A stretch of DNA of 64,000 nt from Lonicera japonica (taxonomy: Eukaryota > Streptophyta > Magnoliopsida > Dipsacales > Caprifoliaceae): the NCBI GenBank assembly GCA_021464415.1, contig CM038471.1:30415234-30479233 (forward strand), written 5' to 3'. The position numbers and the translations under genes are program-made. Every line of letters starts with the position of its first letter. Within the stretch, counting starts at the first letter, position 1. The notes beneath the pieces are model-generated. The model had not been told where the DNA came from. It saw only the letters and a program-made list of their open reading frames with translations, and ran no database searches. Of this stretch, positions 45,498-57,038 are shown one piece after another.

Positions 45498-47336
45498 AAC
45501 CTGAGCCAAAGTTACGAACCAGTTTCAGTGTTCCGCCATGAATTTCCACATTTACCCCCAATCTCGAAAAACGTGCCAACCCATTTAATTATTTATATCG
45601 GTAACCCGACCAAGAAAATTGTCTGTAATTCAACTCGTCTGATGATATGAAAGTTAATGTCCTGTATCAATTTGACTCCCTTCCTTTATTTATGTTTTTT
45701 TCCTCTGATCTATGTATTCTTTTTCAATTATTGAACTAGCTCTGTGCCTCTGTCTACACTACAGTGATGATTATTAAACTTTTCTTGCCAAACTTATAGT
45801 CCGTCATTTTATGTCAGATAGCAGTAAATAAATCCCCAATACATTGATCTAAAAGGTAGTTTAAGTCATTCGACAATATTCTCGAGTTGTTTATGGAATT
45901 ATCAAATTATATCCCTGAGTGCACCAAGAACTGCCCTAGGTCCAGGGTTAGTTAAATATCCTTTGAGATTCAGAAAATGCCAAATATTGTGAATGCCTCG
46001 TGGTATCAAAATGTATTTTTCTAATCCCTTTTTTTTATTTATTTATTTATAACCTTTTTAATGAAGTTTCAGTTATAATATTTTTTGGATTTTAGGTCTG
46101 CAAGTTTTTGGAGGTCTCTAGATTATCATTTTCACACGACTACGGCCCAAAGTTGAAAGAAGGTTATGTAATGGTTAAGCATCTACCAAATATTCCAAAG
46201 GATGATGCTGGTGCAAGTTGTTGTGTGTTTTCATGGTCTGGTTGTTGTAACAACAATTGGCAAAAGGTAAATGTTGACTAAGATCAGTTTTCTTATCATT
46301 TCTGGGCAATAAGGCTGATGCATTGGCATATGTATATCTTAGTGCATTTTGTTATAGTCGTATGCACATTAATTTCTTATCTTCCATAAAGTAGAATTCT
46401 TGATGGTGTATCTATAAAATTTGCAAGCTTTAGTACTAAATATCATGTCATGACACTACTTTAAAATTGTTGGAATATCATATTATATTTATTATTGCTA
46501 TATTATTAGTTACCTCCCGTAAATAAGGGATCTTAATTAGGATTGAATCTAATTAGGATTTGATCACATAAGCTATTATATCCCGTTTTGTTTCTTTAGT
46601 TACTTTGCTTCTTCATAATAACCCTAATTTTTATATTTAACTATAAGCTCTAGCCCTCTATTTGAGCAAGCCATTACAAAACTCTTCTAAAATTAATCTC
46701 ATGTGTTGTGCACCCTTTTTTACCTTAACATGATAACATCTTGTTCTCATATTGCCTTCTGTCAAGGGTTTTGTAAGAATGCCTTTGTGTGAGTTGTTTA
46801 TTAGCAACACCCTCTTAATGGTTACTTTAACTGACAATAGCATAAAGCGAGCACCCACTTTAACTGCCAAATGAAGCTGTCATTTTTTTTAAATTCCTGT
46901 CTTACCCTTGCAATTTTCTTTTGCATAAAAAATTGTATGCAACAGGACTTGAACCCTTGCTTCTATGCAAGTGGAAAGGTTTGCTAACCACTACACTGCT
47001 TGTCATTTTCGTTTATTATTTTATTCAAATTAAAAGTACACACGTTTGCAGGGTAATCTGGTCATATACATATGCTTGTGAAGCACCTGTCCGTGTTTTC
47101 TCTAGTTACCGTTATGATTTCGTTTATTCTGTTAGACAATCAAATTTTATTTGATTTTCCTGTAGGTTTGGGGAGTCTTGAAACCTGGGTTCTTGGCCTT
47201 ACTGGAAGACCCTTTCGGAACTAAACTCTTAGATATAATTGTTTTTGATTTGCTACCTTCAAATGGAAACGAAAAGGGTGGAGTATATTTGGCAAATGAG
47301 AGAAAGGAACGTAATCCATTGCGATATGCATTTCAG

Positions 47337-48960
47337 GTTAACTTCTTTCTAGTCATTCAACATCATTGAAGTTTCAAAAATATGAATAAATTCCCTTCTT
47401 TGGGTTGTTTATTTATTAATTCTGTGATTGATGGTTGCTTGCATTTGATTTCATTACTTTCTTGTGGTTCAATAGTATTACCTTCCATGTCTTAATTCCC
47501 AGTAGATGTTTGTATTGGATGGCTTATAAATTCAACAGAGTATCTTCTCAGCTTGAACATTTAGCGTTGCGAAATTGAAAAGAAAAAAAAAATGGATGCT
47601 GATGTATTAATCAGCTAAAATGCATTGAATTGTCTAGTTACTTACGTCCTAATCAAGTAGATGGATTATATTTTGAACTCTGGAATAGAGAGATGGATCC
47701 AAATTGTCGCTAGAAGGTTGAACCAAAGATGCATTCAATAGTTGAACTTTTGAACAAGAATGACTTGAGTGTACCTTTTTAAAAGGGAGATCTAAGTGTC
47801 TCCTTTAACTATAAACAAATAAAACCCTCCCCAAACCCCTCCTTGGTGAGCCCATGTCCAAGTGGGCACCTCCCCAAATAGGCTATCCCACTTGGAGTTT
47901 ACTTTTTGATGTCTAACTGATTTGATTTCTTATATAAGGCTTCAACCTTTGTATACTTCTATTACACAAATGCAAGAAATTGTTCTTCATTCCCCTATAT
48001 ACATATGAAATTAACACTATTTTCAAGTCGTAACATGAAAAATATTATTTTGAAAGGAAGGTCTAAAGTCTCTTCTTTTGGAAATGCTACAAATCTAATG
48101 GGGGAGGGGAATGGAACCCACAACCTCCCAAGTGGGAAGTAAGGGCCGATGCCACTTGAGCTAAAGCTCTTCAGCAAAATAAATTATCCAAATCTTCAAG
48201 CCGGAACATGGAGCATGGGTGTCTCACATCCTAAGTTTGGAGCATATAAATTTGATTAATCATTAGGATGACCAGATACAAATTGTCTGCTTAATTTTGG
48301 AGTTGACATATATTCCAAGTTTACATATATATATATATATATAGAGAACATTTATGGTACGCATTTCCCATTCTCCATTCCGCGTGGGGCCCACTGGTGT
48401 ATAAAATATTAAAACAAAACAAACATATCTCATCTCTCCCCACTATGTAAAGTAAAAAAAAAAAAGACCAAGCAGGTGTTCCCCTCTCTCCACTATGTAA
48501 AGTAAACAAAACAATTTATATAGAAACAAGACACGACTCCTAAAAGACCTAAAAAACCTCTCAAGGTAGGACACTACCCACAAACTCTCTAACTAGAATA
48601 TATTGAATAAACTAACATAAATAAAATAAAATAAATAATACTAAATTATCAATAAGTACTCCTTTCATCTCACATTAAGAGTCACTATTTAACTTTCACA
48701 TGTTTTAAGGAAGACCGTAACATCAATGTTCTCAATGGTAAAGAACAAAACTTATTTACTATTTGAGATTTTGTGCATTGATTATGTCCATAAATAGAAG
48801 CATGACTCTTAGTCCAGGATATCCCTATAGTATGTGGAGAACATGACCCTTAATTTGGGACGTTATATGTACAATGGAAGGTCACTCTCCTTCCATTCCT
48901 CTCACTATCTACCATTATATTTACTTTGTCCATTTTTATAGTCTGCTTCTTCTTTCTCAG
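47337..48960. other. Intron spanning the lost catalytic exons of the phospholipase D gene
   Basis: Between exons 6 and 7 only 1.6 kb remain where an intact gene would have many exons with both HKD motifs. I see no HKD-like coding in any frame. AT runs (48328-48342) and low-complexity DNA are present. The deletion joint cannot be set exactly. Confidence 0.6.
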
Positions 48961-51383
48961 ATAAGTCGGATCAGAGACCCTGTAGCTGACAGTACATACA
49001 AGGATCTTTGGATGGCAACTGCAAGGGTGAGAATAATCATTCTATTTATGTTTGTCTTCTGTTTAGTGGTTCTACTGTTGTGCTAAAAGCATCTCCAAGA
49101 GGCTTTACACACGTTTTCTGCAAACACGAATTTTGATGACCTATGTGACACTTTGAAGGGTCACTTTAAAGGGTACTTTTTTTAACTCAAGAGACTCTTC
49201 AAATCTTAATATAATACTATTTTATAAAAGGTAAGTTGTCTTTTTGGTTCAAACTTGGAAAGCGATAATTCACTCTCTTCAAAATTGGGAGAGCGGTGTG
49301 GAGATCTGAATAGCCTATTGGAGCCTTCAAATATGACGCGACTCTTCAAATAATTTTCCATGTAAGATTTGAAGAGCTTAGGATGCTCTAAAAAGACTAG
49401 AGCTCCACTGGAAAATTATAATTCTCTGAGTACACATTCATAAATACAAACATAAAGTGCACATCCTTTTACAAGTATTTCTCCACTAATGTACTAGAAG
49501 TTTTCTAGTTATGTGAGATTTTAAGTGAGACTCGATATATAATCTGTAAGGGTCCGTACTTATTTATTATTAGTCCCTCCATCCCCAAATTAAGAGTCCG
49601 TATTTGACATTCACGCTTTTCAAGGATACACTAATTTCAACATAATCAGTGGTCAAGAGCAAAACTTACTCAGCTGTGGTGAGATTGGTACTTTGATCTT
49701 TGAAATTGGACTCATAATTTTGGACACCTTTAAAAGAATGGTGGACTACTTATTTGGGAGGGAGCGAGTATTTGCTTGGTAGTTGAGTAGTTCCAATATC
49801 ATTTTGTTCATTCTAGAAATGGTAAGTAATACAAATAAACTATTGCAATAATTTGATTTTCAAATTTCAATATACATCTGCTACATGGATACCTGGTGTC
49901 ATTTGAACTCATGATGAACATTAGATCTTCTTCCGATGTCTAAAAGGTTGTAGCATATGCCTCGTCTGGACCTGTAGCTTGATTTTTTGTCATCACGGAC
50001 ATGCCCAAAAAATGGTAGATTGATAGTCCCTACATTTTGAACGAATGATACTGGATGCAGTAATAGGAATTTTAAAATCGAGTTTGTTTAGATTGTATGT
50101 GGGAACTAATTAAGGGTCATTGAAGGTTTAACTTAGTAGTAATCGGTGTAATTTATGAAAATGTGAATTTAAGGTTATTGTAGATAGCTCTGTCCCGTAG
50201 AATTAGGGTTTTATCTCTTGTATAAATTGATTTATTTCCCCATAATTTAAACCGCCTATAATGAATCGAACTGGGACATTTTTTGTTGGAATTCCTTTTC
50301 TCAGTCATGTTATGTCTCCGTTGATTTCTTTTCTTTTACGTGTAGCTTTATTACCAATGCAGAAATGGCTTACTATTGTAAAAGCATAATGAACAATCAT
50401 TTGATAGAGGATTTCCTTCACGCGGACCAAAATTACGTTGGAAATATCATTTCTCTTCCTTTACTATTGTTGTTTGACAATACAGTATGTTTGTGCTTCC
50501 TTCACTTGTACCCTACAGGCAAATAACTTGTATCCGTCTATTTGACAGGAAAATGCTACAGTCTTCCTAGATGTTTTCTCTTGCATCCCGAATGACCTTA
50601 TACACTCCAGGTACAAGTTAGCCATACCCATCCTCTTTTTTGCAGTATGTTTTGGTATTTCTATTCTAATATAACAGTATGTGCTTCCTTCACTTGTATC
50701 CTACAAGTTCCTTTTGCTAACCCAAGTATTTATCGATTTTTTTGTTTTTTTTATCAAATTCAGATCTGCACTTAGACAAAGTATCGGTCACTGGAAACAG
50801 AAACTCAGGCACACCACAATCGACCTAGGCGTAGCTCCCGAGAAACTCAAGTTGTGTAAAGATGGAGAAATTACAGTCACCGGTCCAATGGGGTACCTAA
50901 AGTCGGTGAGAGGTTTTCTTGTTTCTTTTCCCTTAGAGTTCATGTGTCAAGAAGATTTTAGACCTGTATTTAGTGAGAGTGAGTTTTATACATCCCCTCA
51001 AGTGTTCTATTAGGTATTAGTACAATTAGGGACAACACACACTGTATAGGACATTACATTGTACATTTGTAACCATAAAAGGAAAAAAAGAGAGGAGAAA
51101 TCGGTGGTCCTTGTTTAGTTTGCAAAATTCACTCTAGGAGTGCAAATGCACTTTGTAAATGTTTGACAATTTCAGATTCATGAAGGCATCCATTTCGGTA
51201 TTTTCCGTTTCCATGATTCTTACAGCAATTACTGTTTCGCCGGTGTTCGCCAAACTAACTATTGTGAGTTAATTTGCTCGTATCAATCGTTTGGTGAACT
51301 TGTTTGATGTGGAAGACACGTTAGAACACTCCTATATAGGAAAAATGAAGACTCCAGCAAGCATTAGAGGAGCGCATTTATCC

Positions 51384-51628
51384 TTTTTTTTTTGTTCGGT
51401 TGGTTGGTTTTCTGGACCTAGCGGTGTCTAGACCCAGGCCAGCTTGCGCGCACCTCGGTCCTGACTTATCTGCCGCGCCCTTAGAGCTCCCCAAAAGGGT
51501 TAAAAGGCGTGGCCCAAGTAGGTAGCTCCAGGTGCTGGCGCCAAGATTCGACCTGGAGAGCTCTCAGTTGAACTCAGGCCAAGCACATGAGACCTAGCGA
51601 GCTAACTGTTAGGCCAAGCCCCAAAGTT
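51384..51628 (-). mobile_element. SINE (Au-like) downstream of the phospholipase D gene
   Basis: On the minus strand it starts with a tRNA-like head (CCTAACAGTTAGCTCGCTAG and box-B-like GAGTTCAACTGAGAG), has CAAGCTGGCCTGGGTCTAGA near the end as in plant Au-type SINEs, and ends in an A run (plus strand T run 51384-51392). Flanked by a 17-bp duplication: GAGGAGCGCATTTATCC at 51367-51383 and GAGGAGCACATTTATCC at 51629-51645 (one difference). GC-richer than its surroundings. Not coding. Confidence 0.85.
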
Positions 51629-51769
51629 GAGGAGCACATTTATCCATCTAGAACCTTATTCTAACTGTTTGTGTCTAGGCGACAGCTAGGATGCGCCTCT
51701 AAAAGAGTCTCACGTGGAATAAAATGTAGAATTTGACAGTGATATATAATCACAGGGATCCAATCAAGA

Positions 51770-53100
51770 GTGGAGGCATGGGGGACTTGGGGGGGGGGGG
51801 TGCATTCTTTGTAATTTTAAAAATAGAATAATAAGAAAATTTTTTTGTGAGTTTTCAAACTTTGGGGTACCATCATGGGCGTCCCTGTGTAGGGGCAAGT
51901 GGGGGCAATCGCCATCAGTTGGATTTCGAATTTTTTTACTAGATATGGGATATTTTAAAAAAAATATATATAGGAACTTATGTGCATAAATTTATACTTA
52001 AGAGTACCTAAGAGTAAGAAACAAAAGTTTATCAAACCCTACCCACTGGCCGAGACATCCTTTCTTTCTTTTTGTTCTTTTATTTTTGTTCCAGTCTACC
52101 TTATGTCCCTTTCTTTTTTTTCTTTTTGCCAACATCCTTTCTCTCTCTCAGTAAGAAGCGAAATTTTCATCCTTCCATTTCCATTGGCTGCATGAGCATC
52201 ACTTGGACCACTCATCCTCCAGTCATCTCTCTCACTCTACACTTTTCAAGGTATTTATTTTTTTAGATCTACTTTTTAATTTTAGGTACAAATTAATTTT
52301 TTTATTAGTTGCATAATATGAATTGTATTTCTTAATTAATTGTATAATATTAAGTGTATTGCTTGAAATATTGATTTATTGTTGAATATTTGGTGATTTA
52401 GGTTTAAACAATTAAACCCCTAATTTAAAATATTAGTTATATTAGGTATTTAGGTGTATTAAAATATCTTTTTGAAGAGATATTAGTTGCCAAAAGTGTT
52501 TTGTTTAATGCAATGTTAATGTATTATTTGATGACATACATTGAATAAGATATTTTCAATAATATTAATAAGGAGGACATGCTACAATACTTTCAAAATA
52601 TGAAACCCCGTAGAATTTTATTGTAATTTGTAGGCATCAAGTGTTTTAAGACTTATAGTTGTATCAGGTATTACTATTAATGCGATTATGTTTGTGGTTA
52701 AATTTGTTCTTCTCGGTGATTTATGTGCTTTAAATATATTTTTGTTTGTTTTAAATTTCATCCCTAGTTGGTTAAATTCCTAGGTCCGCCACTGGGTACT
52801 ATGCGTGATTGTTGGAAATGTTAAAGTGAATTTGACACACAAACCAAAAATAGCTCGCTTAAAAAAAAAAAAATAACCCTCCGTTGTCATCATCCATTAC
52901 TAACTGTTACTAGTCTTTTTTAAACAATTGTATCTGAATGGGTTTAAACACGGGATTTACTGTTAGATAGATCGTTCCTCGCGTGAGCTTAGTGAACCAC
53001 TATTACTACATTTCTACAAAATAAAAAGTCTAGTGTGATGCTAATTTGGCCCCACTAAATTCACTTCTTAGCTCTGCCCCTAGATCCAATATTATTCATA
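51770..53100. mobile_element. DNA-transposon-like remnant, boundaries unclear
   Basis: Stretches such as GCAAGTGGGGGCAATCGCC (51895) and CCTAGGTCCGCCACTGGGTA (52780) recall ends of common plant DNA transposons. A run of 12 G lies at about 51790-51801. No open frame with a transposase; no duplication seen. The frames at 51980-52266 have no domain. Confidence 0.3.
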
Positions 53101-53159
53101 TTGTTAAAGGTTTCCCAATTTTGTCAATTTATTATAGCTCTCACGATTTGATTTGAACT

Positions 53160-54813
53160 TGTAGGTCGGAAAATACACTAGAGGGAGGGTGAATAGGGTT
53201 TTAAAAACTTAATGCGGAATTAAAAATCTTTTCGAAAATGTTTAAGTAAAATAATTTACTAAACAAATTTATCAAGGAATGTAAGCAAATAAATAATCAA
53301 GTATAAGAGCAAATAAATAAGTAATCTCAAACAATTTAAACAATCAATAATAAAGAGATTGAGTAAGAAAGATTGAACCAATTTGAAGTCGAAGATTTTT
53401 TGTCCACACGGTTCGGCTTGTTCCCCCTACTCCGCGCTCGGTTAGTTCCCCGAGAATTTCCACTATAACCGATCTCCTTCCGGGTGAAGATCAAACCTCT
53501 ACAAGTGTATTCTTCTCACACACTCTTACAAGTATTGAAACACCCTCAATACTCTCACAAGAAATCCCTCTTGCTAATTCTATGAGATACACCTCTCACA
53601 AAAATAATTTGAACAAGTTTTTGGTGACAAACACCAATGTACAATATCTCTCTTGTGTATAACAAAATACAAATGAAACTCACACTAAGAGATATCAATA
53701 TTGATCAATGAATATAAGCTCAAAGAATGAAGAGATTGATCAATGCTTTAGCTAGAATACTTGAATAATAAGAATATATGAAAAATGGTTTTGTATGATC
53801 ATTCAAGTTGTTAAAAATGAGTCTTAAAACTCATATTTATAGCTTGAAAAAGTTTGTAGCCATTTGTAGTGGATTAATTAATTAATGGGACAAAATTGTA
53901 CATTTGTCAAAGTTCCAACAGCTAGTTTTGACAAACAAATTCAAATTTGTTTTGTTAATTTCTCTCAATTGGACCGTTGGATCATGCTCAAATTTTAGTC
54001 AAAATTGCCAGGAGATGTTTTCTAACTACTGTAAAGATTTCAAAATTTCAAAATGATCGGAGTTCGGGAAGGCCTCCATTTTACCGTTAGATCAAAACTG
54101 GGCAAAAATTGAGCGAATTTTAAACTAAAAATAAAAATATTTTTCCAATTTAATAATTTAGTTCCAAATAAAATTCTAATGATTTTTGAAACCTCAAATA
54201 TATGTTTCTAAGATACCCATTTTTATTATAGCTTAAAATATGATCATTTAAAATTAATATGAATTTATTTTGAAACTCAATTTTTGTAAAATGATGTTTT
54301 TCAAATAAATTCAATTTCAAGCTAGTTTGAATCAATCTTTAAAAGATGCAAGAATATATTTGAGCTATAGGAATTTGATCAATAAAGTATCTTTACATAA
54401 AATCTAAGTAAACACTCAATTACCGAATAGATGAGTCTTCGAATGCTTCAATTTGTTTCTTCAAATTGATTCTTCACTTGAAGCTTTTCCCTTGAAACTT
54501 TTGCATATGATTCTTGATCTTTGTGCTTCATGGATTTACATTGCTAGCTTGTGGGTGATGAGATTGATCTTCTTGTCTTGTCCAACGCTTGTAGAAGAAT
54601 GATCTGAATTCTGGTAGATCGATTTTAGTCGAATGCTTCATTGACTTGATCGGATATTGATCGAATGATCCTTGTCAAACTTCCTTTGAGCAATCATGCT
54701 ATTCTTGATTTTCCAAATAAGAAATCTATAATCTTATATCAAGAACATGTTAAATTACACATGATTAATTTATTGTTATTATCAAAATAAGATTAAGACC
54801 TTCAAGGTCAACA
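53160..54813 (-). repeat. 3' LTR of the copia element (1654 bp)
   Basis: Starts TGTAGGTCGG on plus and ends CAACA; nearly identical to 58847-60492. The minus-strand frame 54150-54335 recurs in both LTRs and is not a gene. Confidence 0.94.
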
Positions 54814-55470
54814 ATCTCCCCCTTTTTGATGATGACAATAAATTAATGTGTGTTTCCAATAATAAGTATAAATAGCATATGAATAATTGAAATATGCTCC
54901 CCCTCAATTTATGCGTAGATAAAATAAAAGATTATTAAAAGCATTGCAAATATTTGAGATAGTTTTAAAAATTAATAAAACAATTTTGATATCAAATAAG
55001 GTTTTCAAAAGAAAACAATTGTCAATGTTAAAGACATAAAACAATTAATGGTCTTACCAACATTAAATGTCACCAACACACATTTTCTCCCCCTATGGCA
55101 ACATCAAAAAGGGATCAAGGCCACGGAGAGAAAATGGTAACTCCAAGAGTGCCTCATCTATGAGGCCAATGTGTGTATGCCTTTCCATCTTTTGCCATTT
55201 TTTTTTTTTTAATGGCTCAATAAAATGTCAAAACACAAAATATAACATGCAAAATAAAACAAGTATGAATATTAAAGACATAAAGCATTTAAAAGTCTTA
55301 CCACAATATTTAAAGTCGGTATAAAAAATCTTACCACAGCAAAAAAAATCTTACCGCAGCAAAAAAAAAAAAATCTTACATTTTACCGCAGTATCAACAT
55401 TACGCACATTTTCTCCCCTTACGTCAACATCAAAGAGGGATCTAGACCGTGCTAGGGCGGTGGACTTTAG
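54814..55470 (-). other. Copia polypurine tract and 3' non-coding part
   Basis: On the minus strand the tract CAAAAAGGGGGAGAT adjoins the LTR. A second CCCCC-type tract is near 55090 and a third near 55412. A stretch is duplicated: AAAGACATAAAACAATTAAT (55030) resembles AAAGACATAAAGCATTTAAA (55275), and ATTTTCTCCCCCTATGGCAA (55082) resembles ATTTTCTCCCCTTACGTCAA (55408). Confidence 0.6.
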
Positions 55471-55619
55471 ATGCACGCGGGGGGCGCTGTATTTTTGACC
55501 TTTTAGGATGATAGCTTTTCTTTCGAGATTCTTTTAATTACTAGATGCCTCTTGTCCCCTCTTTCTTGTTGTCTTCCTCGAGATCCATTTTCTTCTTATA
55601 ACTTTTATAGGAGGTACCC

Positions 55620-56390
55620 ATGAGTAAGGGAAAGCAAATCACAAGTATGCCAAATACCTTCCGTTGTACAGGTTCGTCTTGTGCTGCTTGCACTTATAAA
55701 CGCAAGAAATGTCAGCCATAGTGTGAATATGCACAAATTTTTATGGATGTGATTAGTCGTCAAGATTATCGTACAATTTTCACCGTTTTTTGGGTAAATA
55801 GTGTTGCAAATATTTTAAAAGATATTCCTGAACATCAATATCTTGAGACTCTCTATTCATTTCTTTTTGAAGCTAAGGCGAGAGTCGAGAATCCTAGTAA
55901 AGGCTGTACTGCGCTCATTGTTTCTCTTGAACAGAAGGTACAAGAGTTACAATCACGGGTGACAGCGTTAGAGGCTTTACAATCACGAGTGACAACATTA
56001 GAGGCTCGATTAGGAGAGTCTTCTAGCGCTAACCAAAGCTTTTCTTTTGCTCCTCCTATAAGTTCTACAGGGCTCCTATCGTTAGCAGAAAATGTTGCAC
56101 CTGAAATTCTTCCAACTACCGGAAATATTTTAGACTATAGTGCTTTTCTAACTAATGTAGGTTTGCCGGCATATCCGACTATGTCAGATTACCAAGCTGC
56201 TATGGAAGGCTATTCATCGCAATTTTCTCAAAGTGGTACTGTTGCGGAGGTTGCCGAGCCATCGAGTCCTGATTGGACAACTCTATTAGATATGGAGCAT
56301 AATTTTGTTGATTATTCTTCTTCTAGTCTCGATATTGTTTTGAATTTTGATTATGATGATCTTCAGATTCTTTTCCCTTCTTTTTTTTGA
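55620..56390 (+). pseudogene. LOB-domain (LBD/AS2-type) gene copy captured in the copia element
   Basis: ATG at 55620 (MSKGKQITSMPN) leads into the zinc-finger-like C block of LOB-domain transcription factors: C21, C24, C31, C35 in the required CX2CX6CX3C spacing (CAACTYKRKKCQP-stop-C). The codon before the last Cys is TAG (55719-55721) in place of an expected Glu codon, one base away. The frame is then open to TGA at 56388-56390 (215 codons from 55743). It has the GAS-block region (FTVFWVNSVANILKDIP, FLFEAKARVENPSKGC) and a leucine-rich coiled coil with a 30-bp duplication (LQSRVTALEA then LQSRVTTLEA). The GAS triplet itself is changed. No intron. Plant LBD proteins bind DNA and control organ development. 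Lies opposite to the element's own genes. Premature stop makes it a likely pseudogene; a shorter product from the ATG at 55743 would lack the DNA-binding Cys block. Confidence 0.8.
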
Positions 56391-56444
56391 ATGATAAATA
56401 ATAATTTTTAGACTGCAAAATTATTGTTAGTTTATAATAACATG

Positions 56445-57038
56445 CAAAATGAAGACTTATGTTGTTTACCAAGTTGACAAGCATCACAAATTCTATCTTT
56501 AATAAGTTTAGTTTTACGCAATCCTTTAACTAATTCCATTTTAGATAATTTGTGAACTAAATACATATTAGCATGACCTAATCTTCTATGCCATAACTAA
56601 GAAATATCATTCAATACGGATAAACATTTAACATATTGTTTAGATAAATCATCAAGTTCAAGAATATATACGTTATTTGATATATAAGCAACAAACAAGA
56701 TAGAATTATCACTAATAATTTTAATAATGCAACATTCGGATTGAAAATAACTTCATAACCTTTATCACACAATTGACTAATACTAAGCAAGTTATGTTTT
56801 AAACCGTCAACAAGTAGAACAATATTAATATAAGAAGATTTCTTACCAACTTTACCTATACCAATAATTTTGCCTTTGGCGTTGACTCCAAATGTGACGT
56901 TGCCTCCTTGTTTAGGAGTTAGACTCAAGAAATTTCTTTTCTTTTTTTTTCTTTTCTTTTTTTTTTTTTCGTCATGTATTTCGAGCATCCACTATCCAAT
57001 AACCATTTTATTTTGCTAGCGTTTGCTCTTAGGCAAAC
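56445..57038 (-). pseudogene. Copia protease and gag-pre-integrase fragment
   Basis: The minus strand shows WLLDSGCSKYMT (protease active site DSG) near 56990-57020; a purine slippage tract (AAAAAAGAAAA type, about 56940-56970) follows and shifts the frame. Then GLKHNLLSISQLCDKGYEV (56611-56988 frame), and at about 56465-56600 the His/Cys motif region ending CQLGKQ-like before integrase. Coding similarity stops near 56445, where the integrase core should follow. Confidence 0.75.

Larger units (their letters stand above)
40208..51013 (+). pseudogene. Phospholipase D zeta (PX-PH type) remnant lacking both catalytic modules
   Basis: Nine exons with matching phases: 40208-40540, 43397-43494, 43664-43780, 44357-44498, 46096-46266, 47166-47336, 48961-49026, 50549-50610, 50764-51013. 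Exons 1-4 give the PX part (FSPLLLSYTIELQYKQ, FRWRLLKKASQVIYLHYALR, VPSRAALPII, AMQGYLNHFLGDIDIVNS); exons 5-6 the PH part (WGVLKPGFLALLEDPFGTKL). Exons 7-9 give the usual C-terminus (DPVADSTYKDLWMATA, HTTIDLGVAPEKL, FPLEFMCQEDFRPVF, SPQVFY, stop). The family is about 1100 residues; here about 470 codons remain. Both HKD motifs are missing, so no hydrolysis of phosphatidylcholine is possible. The joint between exons 6 and 7 keeps the frame. One stop (40424-40426) and a GC donor at 40541 are in or at exon 1. Most likely a pseudogene; a PX-PH product from the ATG at 40457 cannot be excluded. Confidence 0.87.

Noticed and set aside
45334..45579. Minus-strand frame with a repeated 21-residue segment
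   Set aside because: It sits in intron 4 over a 63-bp duplication. The repeat is explained by the DNA duplication and no gene context is present.
40208..51013. Functional phospholipase D zeta gene
   Set aside because: Both HKD motifs are missing and exon 1 has an in-frame stop.
51781..51801. G run as a telomere or quadruplex feature
   Set aside because: A single homopolymer without spaced G tracts; most likely simple slippage or a sequencing artefact.
54150..54335. 61-codon frame identical to 59829-60014
   Set aside because: Both are inside the copia LTR pair; AT-rich, no domain.
55620..56390. LBD segment as an ordinary host gene next to a retrotransposon
   Set aside because: It lies between gag/protease and the polypurine tract of a single element with matching LTRs and one target duplication, so it is internal cargo.
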